A stretch of DNA of 64,000 bases, taken from assembly GCF_900230195.1 (NCBI RefSeq), contig NZ_OCNE01000023.1:38055-102054 (forward strand). Direction: 5' to 3'. Numbering within the stretch: position 1 is the first letter of the stretch; every line of letters begins with the position of its first letter. The DNA is from Streptomyces zhaozhouensis (GTDB lineage Bacteria; Actinomycetota; Actinomycetes; Streptomycetales; Streptomycetaceae). The notes beneath the pieces are model-generated. The model saw nothing but the letters and a program-made list of their open reading frames with translations. It was not told the DNA's origin and ran no database searches. This document shows, one piece after another, positions 1-9,219 of this stretch. Made by a program: the position numbers and the translations under genes.

Positions 1-1670
1 CCCCTGGCCACGGTCTGGGCGCTGACCGACACCTTGGTGTCGGGCGGGGAGAACGAGGTGCCGTTCTCGATGAGTTCGGCGAGCAGGTGGACGACGTCGG
101 CGACGGCGCGGCCGGTCAGCGCGACCCGGGGCGCGGGCGGCGCCTCGACGCGGCTGTAGTCCTCGGTCTCGGAGATCGCGCTCCGCATCACCTCGTAGAT
201 CGGCACCGGCTCGCCCCAGCGGCGGCCGGGCATGGCGCCGCCGAGGATCAGCAGGTTCTCGGTGTGGCGGCGGACGCGGGTGGCCAGGTGGTCGACGGCG
301 AAGATGTCCTTCAGCAGCCGGGAGTCCTGGTGTTCGCGCTCCAGCTGGTCCAGCTTGGGGATGATCCGGTTGATGAGGATCTGGGTGCGGCGGGCGAGGC
401 CGAGGAAGACGATTTCGGAGCCCTCACGGCCCCTGGCCTGCTGGATGATGGTCTCGATGACCTGCTGCCGCTGGCGCCGCAGCGCCTCGGCGAGCCGGCC
501 GACCTCGTCGTCCCCGTAGGACTCGTCGGCGGGCGGGGCCGGAGGCTCCAACTTCCCGTCGTGGCCCATGCGTTCGACCATCCGCGGCAGCGTGACGTCG
601 GAGACCTCGTCGGCCGATTCCCGCAGCGCGGTGAGCCGGGTGGTGAGCGAACGGGTCGCGCGCAGCGTCAGCAGCACGGCGCCGACGAGTACGGCGAGCG
701 CCAGCACGGTGCCGAGGGCGGCGCCGATCAGCATCCTGGTGGACCGGTCGGAGGCGTCGGAAGCGGCCGACGCGAAGGTGTCGTCGCTGACCGTCCGCAG
801 CTCGGTGCCGACGGCGTCGGCGGCCTCGCGCCAGGTGGTGGCGTCGCCGGGCAGCGCGTTGGCGCCGTCCTGCCCGGGGGCCTCGACGGCGATCAGCTCG
901 GCGAACTGGGCGGTCTCGACGAGGCTTTCGTAGGCGTCGGCCTGTTGCTGCGGCAGGTCGCCGATGTCCAGGGCGGTGCGGGTCTGGCTCTGGAGCGCCA
1001 GCGCCTGGGCGTGCGCCTGGCGCACGGCCTCCTGGTCGACGCCCTCCTCGGCGGCCGTGTACAGCAGCGCGTCCTGGCGGGAGAACGCCTCGTCCAGCTC
1101 CAGGAGGTCGGTCGCGGCGATGGCCCGGTGGCTCAGCGCGGCGTCGGACATCCGGTGCGCCGCGTCGAGCAGGGCGATGGCCTCGGTGACGGTCTCGGTG
1201 AAGGCGCGGTGGGCCTCGGCGCCCGTCAACTCGCCGTCGTCGACGGCGGAACGGCGCTGGTCGAGCTCGCCGAGCGAGCCGTCGAGCCGGCCGGCCCAGC
1301 CGCGCACGGTGGAGCTGCCGGACTCCAGCTCGGAACGGGAGCCGCGAAAACGTTCTACGGCCGCGTCCGTGGCGGCGCGGGCCTCGTCCACGGTGTCGAG
1401 CGAGGCGGAGTCGTCGTCGGCCAGCCAGGCGGCGGTCGCGCGGCGTTCGCCCTGGAGACAGGCGATCAGTTCACGGGTCGGTTCCCCGACCGATTCGGCG
1501 CGGTCCGCGTCGGACCCCAGCGTGAGACTGTCCCCGACGAGAGAACTCCCCGCCCAGCCCCACAGACCGGTGAGCGTGAGCGCGGCGATGAGGACCGGCA
1601 GAGCCAGCGATATCCGGAGAGATCTACGCGAAGTCCTGGGATCACTGCGTCGGTCGCGTATGCCTGACAT
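1..1670 (-). CDS. Sensor histidine kinase with nitrate/nitrite-sensing (NIT) domain, partial
   Basis: This is the first 556 codons of a membrane sensor kinase; the C-terminal end lies left of the window. A basic N-terminus is followed by a membrane segment (about residues 18-38), a long helical extracellular region of NIT type (about 55-305), a second membrane segment (about 311-333), a HAMP-like stretch, and a kinase core. The core shows an H-box (DHLATRVRRHTENL, His461) and the start of an N-box (ELIENGTSFSPP, Asn536). The start is ATG at 1670, with GAGGAA about 5 bases upstream. In Streptomyces, kinases of this build often head conservon (cvn) operons with roadblock, DUF742 and GTPase genes; those would lie outside the window, so the cvnA assignment is inference. 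The family is clear; the ligand is unknown. Confidence 0.85.
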   Translation of the reverse strand, partial: MSGIRDRRSDPRTSRRSLRISLALPVLIAALTLTGLWGWAGSSLVGDSLTLGSDADRAESVGEPTRELIACLQGERRATAAWLADDDSASLDTVDEARAATDAAVERFRGSRSELESGSSTVRGWAGRLDGSLGELDQRRSAVDDGELTGAEAHRAFTETVTEAIALLDAAHRMSDAALSHRAIAATDLLELDEAFSRQDALLYTAAEEGVDQEAVRQAHAQALALQSQTRTALDIGDLPQQQADAYESLVETAQFAELIAVEAPGQDGANALPGDATTWREAADAVGTELRTVSDDTFASAASDASDRSTRMLIGAALGTVLALAVLVGAVLLTLRATRSLTTRLTALRESADEVSDVTLPRMVERMGHDGKLEPPAPPADESYGDDEVGRLAEALRRQRQQVIETIIQQARGREGSEIVFLGLARRTQILINRIIPKLDQLEREHQDSRLLKDIFAVDHLATRVRRHTENLLILGGAMPGRRWGEPVPIYEVMRSAISETEDYSRVEAPPAPRVALTGRAVADVVHLLAELIENGTSFSPPDTKVSVSAQTVAR

Positions 1671-1964
1671 CTGATTCCTCGGGGGCGGCGGAACGATGAT
1701 AGCGATAGGGGACACCCGTCGCGTGGATGCGTACAATGTCCGGTTGCTACAGTGGAAATGTCGTTTTCGCAGCGTAACGCCACGTCAACTAACGTCCAAC
1801 CCGGTGCACCGTACCAGGTCACGCCGAACTCGTTCGGCGAAGGGCCGTTGACATCGAACGACACCCATCCGCTGTGTCACGCACCGCACTTGGCTCGACA
1901 ACAAGCCGGAACCGGAACGCTTCCGCCCGCCCCTCTGCCCTCCCTTCACCTGTCCCGTGAAGCT
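1671..1964. promoter_or_regulatory. Leader/promoter region of the sensor kinase
   Basis: This 294-bp gap precedes the kinase and follows the stop of the FAD oxidoreductase; both genes lie on the minus strand. It is less GC-rich than its surroundings between 1690 and 1830. On the minus strand a TTGACG is present near 1780-1790, a possible -35 element, but no convincing -10 partner was found. No gene is supported here. Confidence 0.3.
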
Positions 1965-3155
1965 TCACAACAACGCCATCAACCGGGGAGTGTAGAGCGA
2001 CTCGGAAGAGCCGACCCCGGCCACCAGGTCGAAGTAGATCGAGGTCAACTCCTCGTCCTGGCGTATCGCGCGCAGCAACGACAGCCGCTCCTCGTGGACT
2101 TCCAGCCGCGCCACTCCGAGTGTCGCCTCGAAACCGCTCGTCAGCGTCGCGTCTCGGTCGGCCGCGTAGGCGTCCAGCGCGCTCGCCAGCCGCGCGGGGT
2201 CGGCGAGCCCTTCGCCGATGTGCCGCGCCAGGGACTCGGCCTGGAAGAAGGCGTCGCTGATGCCGCGCGCGGTGATCGAGTCCTTGTGGTGGCCGGCGTC
2301 CCCGACCAGGGCCCATCCGGGGCCGGTGGCCCGGCGGAAGAAGTTCCGCTGGTCGCCGGTGCCGCGCAACCTCTCCACCTGCCGTTTCCCCGTCAGCCTG
2401 GCGAACAGCTCGGGGGCGGTGGACCTGATCTGCTCGGTGTAGGCGGTCTCCGCGTCGCGCCGCACCTCGTCGAAACGCTCCTGCGGGAAGTAGGCGAGCA
2501 CCAGCGTCGCGCCCGCGTTGGTGGGCACGGCCGCGACCCAGGCGCCGGGCCGCTCGTAGAGTTCGAGACAGGCCGGCACATCCTCCCAGTAGGAGTAGTA
2601 GGCGCAGGTCAGCGTGGGTTTCTGGGAGGTGAAGGGGGCGTCGACGAGGGCGGCGACCTTCGAGCGCATCCCGTCGGCGCCGACCACCAGCCGCGCCCGT
2701 TCGCGGAACGCCTTCCCCCGGTGCGTGCCGGCCACCCCGACCACCCGGCCGTCCTCGTCGCGCAGCAGGTCGGTGACCGTGCAGCGGCCGCGGAACTCGA
2801 CGCCGGCCTCGACGGCGCCCTCCAGCAGGATCGGGTCGAGCAGGAAACGCCGGGGCGCGTAGCCCGCGCGCTGCCCCTCGACGCCACGTCCGCCGCCGGT
2901 CAGCCGCACGTCGCCGACCTGGTACGTCACCCGGCCCAGCGGCGGGCAACCGGAATCCACCACGCGCCCCAGCAGCCCCCAGCGCGCCAGCGCCGCCACC
3001 CCCGGCTGGTGGATGAGATGCGTGGAAAGCGTGTCGGACGGGAATTCCGCCCGGTCAAGCAGGAGCACCCGGTATCCGGCCCTGGCGAGCAGCATCGCCG
3101 TCGGCGAACCGGCGCAGCGCGCGCCGACCACGATGGCGTCGAACGCATCGGACAT
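1965..3155 (-). CDS. FAD-dependent oxidoreductase (FAD_binding_3 / geranylgeranyl reductase-like)
   Basis: A 396-residue flavoprotein. The N-terminus has a Rossmann beta-alpha-beta fold with a GxRxxG variant of the dinucleotide motif (GARCAGS, residues 11-17), followed by an acidic/basic strand end (LLLDR). The second FAD motif is WALVGDAGHHKDSITARG at about residues 282-300. The length matches the family, which includes monooxygenases, dehydrogenases and reductases; there is no halogenase WxWxIP motif. It starts 98 bp after the adenylation gene on the same strand and is probably the last gene of the KS-ACP operon, where it could oxidise or reduce an amino-acid- or polyketide-derived intermediate. 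That role is inference from context only. Confidence 0.8.
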   Translation of the reverse strand: MSDAFDAIVVGARCAGSPTAMLLARAGYRVLLLDRAEFPSDTLSTHLIHQPGVAALARWGLLGRVVDSGCPPLGRVTYQVGDVRLTGGGRGVEGQRAGYAPRRFLLDPILLEGAVEAGVEFRGRCTVTDLLRDEDGRVVGVAGTHRGKAFRERARLVVGADGMRSKVAALVDAPFTSQKPTLTCAYYSYWEDVPACLELYERPGAWVAAVPTNAGATLVLAYFPQERFDEVRRDAETAYTEQIRSTAPELFARLTGKRQVERLRGTGDQRNFFRRATGPGWALVGDAGHHKDSITARGISDAFFQAESLARHIGEGLADPARLASALDAYAADRDATLTSGFEATLGVARLEVHEERLSLLRAIRQDEELTSIYFDLVAGVGSSESLYTPRLMALL

Positions 3156-3253
3156 GTGTGAGCCTCACTGACAGTCGGCTATTGCGGCCGGGGCGGCCAA
3201 TTCTCGTTCTTTCGGAACGGTTTCCGGCCGGTGCGCCGGCGCGGTGACCGCTT

Positions 3254-4807
3254 TCAGGAATGACCGGATTCGAAGGTCCCGACCAGCGCGCGGCGATCGA
3301 TTTTTCCGTTGGCATTCAACGGCAGGTTGTCAAGCACGGTGATGCGACGCGGGATCATATAGGGCGGCAGGCGATCCCCGAGTGCCGAATACAGCGGTTC
3401 CGGGTCGGCTTCGCCGCCGCTGACGGCCGCCGCCAGTTCCTTCTCGCCGTCCGGCCCGGTCACCGCCACGACCGCCGCGTCCCGCACTCCCTCCTGCTCG
3501 CGCAACAGCGCCTCGATCTCGCCCGGTTCGATCCGGTAGCCGCGGATCTTCACCTGCTGGTCGACCCGGCCGAGATGGACCAGCAGCCCGTCCTGGCGGC
3601 CGACCCGGTCCCCGGTGCGGTACCAGTGGGCGTCCGTCAGCGGCTCGTCGCCGGTGTAGGGGTGCACCGTTCCACCCGCGTCAACCGAGAGAAAGCGCCC
3701 GACGTTGTTGGCCGGGTCGAGATAGCCGGGGAAGCGCTGCGGGCCCCGCACGCACAACTCGCCGTCGTCGGTGGGGGCGCCGTCCTCGTCCAGGAGGAGG
3801 AACTCCAACTCCTCGTAGCCGGCGCCGAGCGGCCCGGTGCCGTTGGCCGTGCTCGGCCAGTCGGCCGGGTCGGCGGGCAGCCGGTACTCGGTGCAGGAGA
3901 CCGTCACCTCGCTCGGCCCGTAGAGGATCTCCAGCGTGCTGTTCGGCGCGGCGGCGGCCCAGGCGCGGGCGCCGGCCAGCGGCAGCGGCTCGCCGCCGAA
4001 GACGCTCCAGCGCAGCGTCGGCATCGCCCCCGGCTTGAGGGTGCCGAGCTGCGCGGCGAACGACACCAGCGAGGGCACGGAGAACCAGTGGGTCAGCTCG
4101 CTGCCGGCGATGAACTTCACCGGCGACAGCAGCTGGGTGCGCTTCGGCACCACCAGCGTCGCGCCGGAGCCCCAGGCGACGAAGAGGTCGTAGACCGAGC
4201 CGTCGAAGGTCAGCTCGAACGTGCCGGACATCCGGCTGCCGGGACCGGCCTCGGCGCGCGGCACCACGTGGTCGAGATAGGAGGTCACGTTGGCGTGGCT
4301 GATCGGCACGCCCTTGGGCACGCCGGTGGAGCCCGAGGTGAAGACCAGGTAGGCGATGTCGCGTGCGGTCGCGGCGTTCGGCGGGGCGGTGGGGTCGCCC
4401 TCGGCGAGGGCGCGCAGCTCGTCGGCGTCGAAGGCGAGGGTGACGACGCCCGGCGTGGCGTCGGCGGACGCCGGGTCGGCGACGACCAGTTCGACGCCGG
4501 CCGCGGCGGAGACCGCCGTGTTGCGGGCCGGCGGCGCCTCCGGGTTGAGCGGCACCAGGGTGGCGCCGACCCGGAGGGCCGCCAGGTAGCCGACATAGGC
4601 GGCGACCGAGCGGGCGGCCGTCAGGCCGACGGCGCCCGGCGGCCGGCCGCCGTTGACCGCCAGCATCCGCACGGCGAGCCCCTCGACCAGCCGGCGCAGC
4701 TCCCCGTAGCTGAGCCGCTCGGGGCCCACCTCAAGCGCCGGTTGGTCGGGGTGCCGCTCCGCCGAGTCGGCGAACCAGTCCCAGAGCGTCACACGCCCAC
4801 TGTTCAT
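3254..4807 (-). CDS. Stand-alone amino acid adenylation enzyme (NRPS A domain)
   Basis: A 517-residue ANL-superfamily enzyme that should activate a carboxylate as an acyl-AMP and load it onto a carrier protein. Core motifs are in order: A3 (YLVFTSGSTGVPKG, 153-166), A4 (FELTFDGSVYDLF, with Asp202 at the position that binds the amino group of alpha-amino acids), A5 (YGPSE, 296-300), A7 (YRTGD, 396-400), A8 (GRVDQQVKIRGYRIEPGEIE, 413-432) and A10 with the catalytic lysine Lys502 in NANGKIDRR. No peptidyl carrier follows, so it must load a carrier in trans. Its ATG overlaps the stop of the KS-ACP gene (ATGA), which implies translational coupling, so the ACP of that protein is the obvious partner. 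The substrate was not determined; the retained Asp favours an amino acid over an aryl acid. Confidence 0.88.
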   Translation of the reverse strand: MNSGRVTLWDWFADSAERHPDQPALEVGPERLSYGELRRLVEGLAVRMLAVNGGRPPGAVGLTAARSVAAYVGYLAALRVGATLVPLNPEAPPARNTAVSAAAGVELVVADPASADATPGVVTLAFDADELRALAEGDPTAPPNAATARDIAYLVFTSGSTGVPKGVPISHANVTSYLDHVVPRAEAGPGSRMSGTFELTFDGSVYDLFVAWGSGATLVVPKRTQLLSPVKFIAGSELTHWFSVPSLVSFAAQLGTLKPGAMPTLRWSVFGGEPLPLAGARAWAAAAPNSTLEILYGPSEVTVSCTEYRLPADPADWPSTANGTGPLGAGYEELEFLLLDEDGAPTDDGELCVRGPQRFPGYLDPANNVGRFLSVDAGGTVHPYTGDEPLTDAHWYRTGDRVGRQDGLLVHLGRVDQQVKIRGYRIEPGEIEALLREQEGVRDAAVVAVTGPDGEKELAAAVSGGEADPEPLYSALGDRLPPYMIPRRITVLDNLPLNANGKIDRRALVGTFESGHS

Positions 4808-6798
4808 GCTGCCTGGGCCTCCAGCACGTGCAGCCAGTTGCGGAAGTCGCCCACGGTGCGCAGCCCCGCCAGCTCCTCGGCCTCCACCTCGTAGCCGTGG
4901 TCGGAGGCCAGCCGCAGGATGATCCGCACCCGGGCGAGGGAGTCGATGCCCATGTCGGCCAGGAGCGAGCCGTCGGAGTAGTCGGCCGAGGTGCTCCTGG
5001 CGTGCTCGCGCAGCACCGTCGTGGCGAGGTCGGAGCCGGCGGCCGGGACCTCGGCCGTCCGCTCGCCCGGCCAGTAGCGGCGGGTCTGCCAGGGGTAGGT
5101 GGGCAGCGGAACGTAGAGGTGGTCGGGGCCGAAGACGCTCTCCCAGCGCACGTCGTGGCCGCGCCGGTACTGCTCGGCCGCGGCGGCCAGCGGCAGCGAG
5201 GCGACCTCGGGGTCGGCGATCCGGCCCGGGTCGGTCAGCGCGCGCACCATCGCCTCGTGGCTGCCGGCCATCACGGCCACCCGGAACGGGTGGTGCTCGC
5301 GCCGGGTCGCCGCGCTGAAGCAGATGTCGCCGAGCGCGAACTCCGCGCCCCGGCCGCCGGGCGACAGGTAGTCGACGTAGGAACGCACCAGGTCCTGGAG
5401 CGCGGGGATGGAACGGGCCGAGAGCGTCAGCAGGCAGACCTCCTCGTCACCGCCGGGGTTTCGGGGGTCGGCGTGCCGGGAGGTGAGCGTCTCGCCCTGA
5501 CGCACCACCACGTGGGCGTTGAGCGCCGACGATCCCTGACCGCTGACACCGGCGATGGCGGGGCGGCCCGCCGTGGGAAGGTCCTGAAGCCGGGTGGCGA
5601 GGGCCAGCGGCAGACGGTCCCAGGCGACGGTGGGGTTGAGGCGGGCGACGTTGAGGCTCGGCGGCACCTGGCCGTGTTCCAGCGCCAGCACCGTCTTGAT
5701 GAGCCCGGCGATGCCGCCGGCGGCCTCGGCGTGGCCGATGTTGCTCTTCACCGAGCCCACCAGGCAGGGGCGTTCCGCGGGGCGGCCCTCGCCCAGCACC
5801 TCGCCGAGGGCGGTGAGTTCGAGGGGGTCGAGGGTCGGGGACCCGGCGCCGTGCGCCTCGACGAAGTCCACGTCCGCCGGGCATATGCCGGCGTCCTCGT
5901 AGGCCCAACGCAGCACGTCGCGCTGGCCGTCGAGCGAGGGCGTCAGCACGGAGTCGCTGGTCTGGCCGTCGTTGCCGAGGGCGCTGCCGGCGATCACCGC
6001 GCGGACCCGGTCGCCGTCGGCTATCGCCTGCCGCAGCGGCTTGAGCACCACCACGCCGACCGCGTCACTGGGCGCGAAGCCGTCGGCGTCGGCGGAGCCG
6101 AACTTCACCCGGCCGTCGCTGGAGAGCGAGCCGGCCTGCGTCATCAGCACGCCCTCGTCCGGGCGGAGCAGCAGGTTGACGCCGGCGACGATCGCCAGCC
6201 TGGTCTCGCCGGCGCGCAGGCTCAGCACGGCGGAGTGCACGGCGGTCAGCGAGGAGGAGCAGGCCGTGTCGTAGACGACGCTCGGCCCGCGCAGGTCGAA
6301 CTCGTGCGAGACGCGGGCGGCCAGCAGCGAGCGGTAGTTGTGGAACGCGGCGGGGGTGACCGCGGTGAGGCCGCGCCGGTACTGCTCCTCCAGGAAGTCG
6401 GAGCGGGCGGCGCCGACATAGACGCCGGTGCGGGTGCCGGCGAGGTCGCGGGGGAGCTGCCCCGCGTCCTCCAGCGCCTCCCAGGTCGCCATGAGCAGCA
6501 GGCGCTGCTGGGGGTCGAGTTCGGTGGCCTCCGCGGCGGAGATCCCGAAGAACTCGGCGTCGAAGTCGGCCATGCCGCGCACGTATCCGGCCCGCCGGGC
6601 GCCGACGGTGCCGGGCGTCGCGTGCGGGGAGTAGAGGGCGTCCACGTCGTACCGGTCGGCGGGGGTGTCGCTGGTCGCGTCCAGGCCGGCGCGCAGCACC
6701 TCCCAGAGTTGGTCGGGGTCATCGGCGCCAGGGAGCCGGCAGGCTGTGCCGATCACCGCGACCGCGCGTTCCTCGACCTCCGCTGTCGAACTCTTCAC
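4804..6798 (-). CDS. AT-less type I polyketide synthase: ketosynthase - linkers - acyl carrier protein
   Basis: A 664-residue protein. The ketosynthase spans about residues 10-440, with active-site Cys180 (YDTACSSS) and both histidines, His316 (VEAHGAGS) and His356 (KSNIGHAEAAG). The usual EAHGTGT...GDP motif is altered to EAHGAGS...LDP. The KS-AT adaptor follows (about 465-525), then directly the post-AT linker ending in VPLPTYPWQTRRYW (about 543-576), and an ACP (about 590-660) with phosphopantetheine Ser620 in MGIDSL. The whole acyltransferase domain is missing although both flanking linkers remain. No KR, DH, ER or TE is present. The start is GTG with AAGGAG upstream. It heads the operon with the adenylation enzyme and the FAD oxidoreductase. 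It needs a trans-acting acyltransferase, or the adenylation enzyme supplies its substrate. Confidence 0.9.
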   Translation of the reverse strand: MKSSTAEVEERAVAVIGTACRLPGADDPDQLWEVLRAGLDATSDTPADRYDVDALYSPHATPGTVGARRAGYVRGMADFDAEFFGISAAEATELDPQQRLLLMATWEALEDAGQLPRDLAGTRTGVYVGAARSDFLEEQYRRGLTAVTPAAFHNYRSLLAARVSHEFDLRGPSVVYDTACSSSLTAVHSAVLSLRAGETRLAIVAGVNLLLRPDEGVLMTQAGSLSSDGRVKFGSADADGFAPSDAVGVVVLKPLRQAIADGDRVRAVIAGSALGNDGQTSDSVLTPSLDGQRDVLRWAYEDAGICPADVDFVEAHGAGSPTLDPLELTALGEVLGEGRPAERPCLVGSVKSNIGHAEAAGGIAGLIKTVLALEHGQVPPSLNVARLNPTVAWDRLPLALATRLQDLPTAGRPAIAGVSGQGSSALNAHVVVRQGETLTSRHADPRNPGGDEEVCLLTLSARSIPALQDLVRSYVDYLSPGGRGAEFALGDICFSAATRREHHPFRVAVMAGSHEAMVRALTDPGRIADPEVASLPLAAAAEQYRRGHDVRWESVFGPDHLYVPLPTYPWQTRRYWPGERTAEVPAAGSDLATTVLREHARSTSADYSDGSLLADMGIDSLARVRIILRLASDHGYEVEAEELAGLRTVGDFRNWLHVLEAQAA

Positions 6799-7851
6799 CA
6801 GTCAACTCCTTCGTTTCTCTGACGTCCCTGCGGTGGTGCGGTGTTCGTTGCGTGGTGCTCGGGTGGTGCGGGGGTGCCTGACGGTGGCGCTTCGCGGAGC
6901 GGGCGCCTACTCCCCGTAGAGAAGCTGGGTGTTGTCCTGCCTGTCCGTAGTTGTTCGCTCGCGGGTCGTTCCGCTGCCTGGCCGAACTTGTGCGGGGCCG
7001 GACTCGTCGTCCGCCCCCGTGCCCCTATCGGTAGGCCACCCCCGTGGTCAGGGGAGTGGTATCGCGCCAACTCCGATACGGGTTCTTCGCTCGTCTGTGG
7101 TCAGCCCCGCTCTTCTGGGTGTCTGGTGCCTCGGTCATATGCCTTACGACAGGGCATGGTGCCGTCCGCGAGCGGGAAACGCCATCCATGACGAGGGATC
7201 AGGCCGCCCCCAATTCGGAGCAACCTTGCCCGGGGGTCCGACGGCAACGGGCACGCGGTTCCGGACAGTCCGGTGCGTGTGGAGCGAATCGGGCGCGATA
7301 CCCGCCCGACCTGCCGGAAATGGCCGGACTTGGACCTCGGCGGTACCGGCGTGGAGGCTTGCTCTCGGCTGTCTCATGACCTCGTGACTGACGAAGTGAC
7401 GCGGGCGACGGACACGGCAGACGCACCCTACGCGAAAGTAGGCGATCAACTCACTGTTCTTAACCGGCTCTTTACGGTGATGGCACGCACTTGTTCGTTC
7501 AGATTCCGGTACACAAGTGACCAGTCGGGGCGTCCCCTGCCTCACCGGACACACCCGCCCTGCGGGGTACCCGCCGGCAGTGACCGCGACACGTTGCCAC
7601 CCGAAGTCATCGATCCCATCGGAAGATTGTCGTACGACCTAGGGAGTTCCGCCCGTTTCTGATCGGGAATGACGGGAACTGAGCGCGCGAGGATTGAGGA
7701 GGTCCGGATCTGGACAAGCTGAGGGGTTGCCCTGTCTTCGGCGGCGTGAGCGAACGGTGAGACAGGGGAGCAAGGTGTGACGAGCGCCGCGTGACAAAAG
7801 GAGCCCCAACTCCCCCGGCGGGGCGGCGCACCGGGGTTCGGTTCTGGTTTC
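6799..7851. other. 1-kb gene-free region upstream of the KS-ACP operon and the GAF gene
   Basis: This region separates two divergent transcription units and must hold both promoters. Open frames here lack ribosome sites, recognisable domains and the strong third-position GC bias of neighbouring genes, so none is annotated. The part from 7400 to 7530 is relatively AT-rich and holds a small hairpin with a 5-bp stem (CCTAC 7427-7431, GTAGG 7438-7442) around a GCGAAA loop. No known riboswitch, tRNA or insertion-sequence signature was recognised. Confidence 0.4.
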
Positions 7852-8907
7852 ATGTGGGCCATGAAGCCCCTGACACCCGATCAAGCCCCCAACGAGGGTG
7901 AGCAGCGCAGGCGGCGGTTGCAGCTTCTCGGTCTGAACGACTCCGAGCCCGAGGCAAAGTTTGACCGCATCGCCCGGCTGGCCGGCAGTCTCGCGCAGGC
8001 ACCCCTTGCCATGGTCAATTTCATCAGCGACGAGCGCCAGATGTTCCGTGGTATGTACACGCCCCCGGTCGCGGCCGAGGAGAACGCCGGCCTGGAGAGC
8101 GACGGCCGGGGCATAGCCTTCGACCTCAACAACATCCCCGAGATAGCCCGCGAGGCGCCGGTCGACTACGGGTTCTGCCCCCATGTCGTGGCGCAGGGCT
8201 CCCAGTTGGCCCTGGACGACGTCTTCGACTACCCCAGGTTCAAGGGCAACCCGCTGGTCAACGAGATGGGCGTGCGCGCCTACCTCGGCACCCCGCTGCT
8301 CGACCACACCGGGCAGATCCTCGGCACCGTCTGCGTCGCCGACATGCGTCCCCGCCAGTGGGACTCCCGCCACATGGAGGGGATGCAGAACCTCGCCGAG
8401 ACCCTGCTCTCCGAGTTCCAGCTGCGGGACAGCCTGCTGACCCAGCAGCAGGAGATGTTCGCCGTCTTCGACGGCGCGCCGTTCCCGATCATGCTGACCC
8501 AGGGTCCGAACCACCTGCTGCGCTACGCCAACGCCAAGCAGGGCGCCTCGTTCGGGCGGGTCCAGCAGCTGAGCGCGGGGCGGGAGTCGCTGCCCGGTCT
8601 CGACGCCGTGGGCGTCTTCGCGACCATGGACCGGGCGTACCACACCGGCCAGACGGCCAGCCTGGCCGAGGCCAGGATCGCCTCCTACGACGCGACGACA
8701 CCGCAGAACTTCACCTTCACCTGCACCCCCGTGCGGCTCTCGCCCAAGGCACCGGTGAGCGGGGTGCTCACCGTCGCGGTGAACATCACGCACCAGTCGC
8801 CGGCGCAGAGCGAGGCCCAGCAGATGGCGGCCGAGTTCACCTCCCAGGTGGAACGGCTCGGTTCCGGGGGCGTCCCCGGCTGGTCGCAGGCCCGCCCGGC
8901 GATCTGA
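7852..8907 (+). CDS. GAF-PAS type sensory protein
   Basis: A soluble protein of 351 residues. A GAF domain occupies about residues 25-190 (AQAPLAMVNFISDERQMF..., YGFCPHVV, AYLGTPLLDHTGQILGTVCV), and a PAS-like fold follows at about 195-325 (MFAVFDGAPFPIMLT... FTFTCTPVRL... GVLTVAVNIT). No kinase, phosphatase or DNA-binding output domain follows, so it may act by protein contact or be a stand-alone sensor. The start is uncertain: ATG at 7852 or the in-frame ATG at 7861 both lack a clear ribosome site. It stands alone and ends just before a strong hairpin terminator. Ligand and partner are unknown. Confidence 0.75.
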   Translation: MWAMKPLTPDQAPNEGEQRRRRLQLLGLNDSEPEAKFDRIARLAGSLAQAPLAMVNFISDERQMFRGMYTPPVAAEENAGLESDGRGIAFDLNNIPEIAREAPVDYGFCPHVVAQGSQLALDDVFDYPRFKGNPLVNEMGVRAYLGTPLLDHTGQILGTVCVADMRPRQWDSRHMEGMQNLAETLLSEFQLRDSLLTQQQEMFAVFDGAPFPIMLTQGPNHLLRYANAKQGASFGRVQQLSAGRESLPGLDAVGVFATMDRAYHTGQTASLAEARIASYDATTPQNFTFTCTPVRLSPKAPVSGVLTVAVNITHQSPAQSEAQQMAAEFTSQVERLGSGGVPGWSQARPAI

Positions 8908-8918
8908 ACGGTCGGGGG

Positions 8919-8950
8919 CCCCTTCCGGCCGTCCCGGCGGCCGGAAGGGG
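8919..8950 (+). terminator. Hairpin terminator after the GAF-PAS gene
   Basis: A perfect 12-bp stem (CCCCTTCCGGCC / GGCCGGAAGGGG) with an 8-base loop, starting 12 bases after the stop codon. There is no T-tract, as is usual in high-GC actinobacteria. Confidence 0.75.
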
Positions 8951-8995
8951 GACGGAGAGGGGCTACTTTCGGCCATTCCTTGGTGATTGACCGTG

Positions 8996-9031
8996 ACGGT
9001 TACCGCGCCATCCGGTCGGCGCGGTGACCGT
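8996..9031. terminator. Inverted repeat between convergent GAF and TetR genes
   Basis: ACGGTTACCGCGCC (8996-9009) pairs with GGCGCGGTGACCGT (9018-9031) with one mismatch over 14 bp. It lies between the 3' ends of two converging units, which favours a terminator. The left arm also overlaps a smaller palindrome, ACCGTGACGGT (8991-9000 and following base), so a protein-binding site cannot be excluded. The rest of the 312-bp gap (9032-9219) shows nothing clear. Confidence 0.5.
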
Positions 9032-9219
9032 TTCCCCACCTCTGCGGAGATCTCTCCCCATCCCCCACCCGTTCCGTGCCCCGCCGCGCACGCCCCATGG
9101 AGACAGAACGCCCCCTTCTGTCCGCACCCCCGCAGCCGACGCGCCGTCGGAGCCGACGAGAACCGGCCGATTCCGCGCCGCCCCCGCCTGACCGGAAACA
9201 CCGCCCCCGGCGGGACGGT

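Noticed and set aside
6841..7387. Overlapping plus-strand ORFs in the gene-free kilobase
   Set aside because: No ribosome-binding sites, codon bias or similarity; several overlap in different frames.
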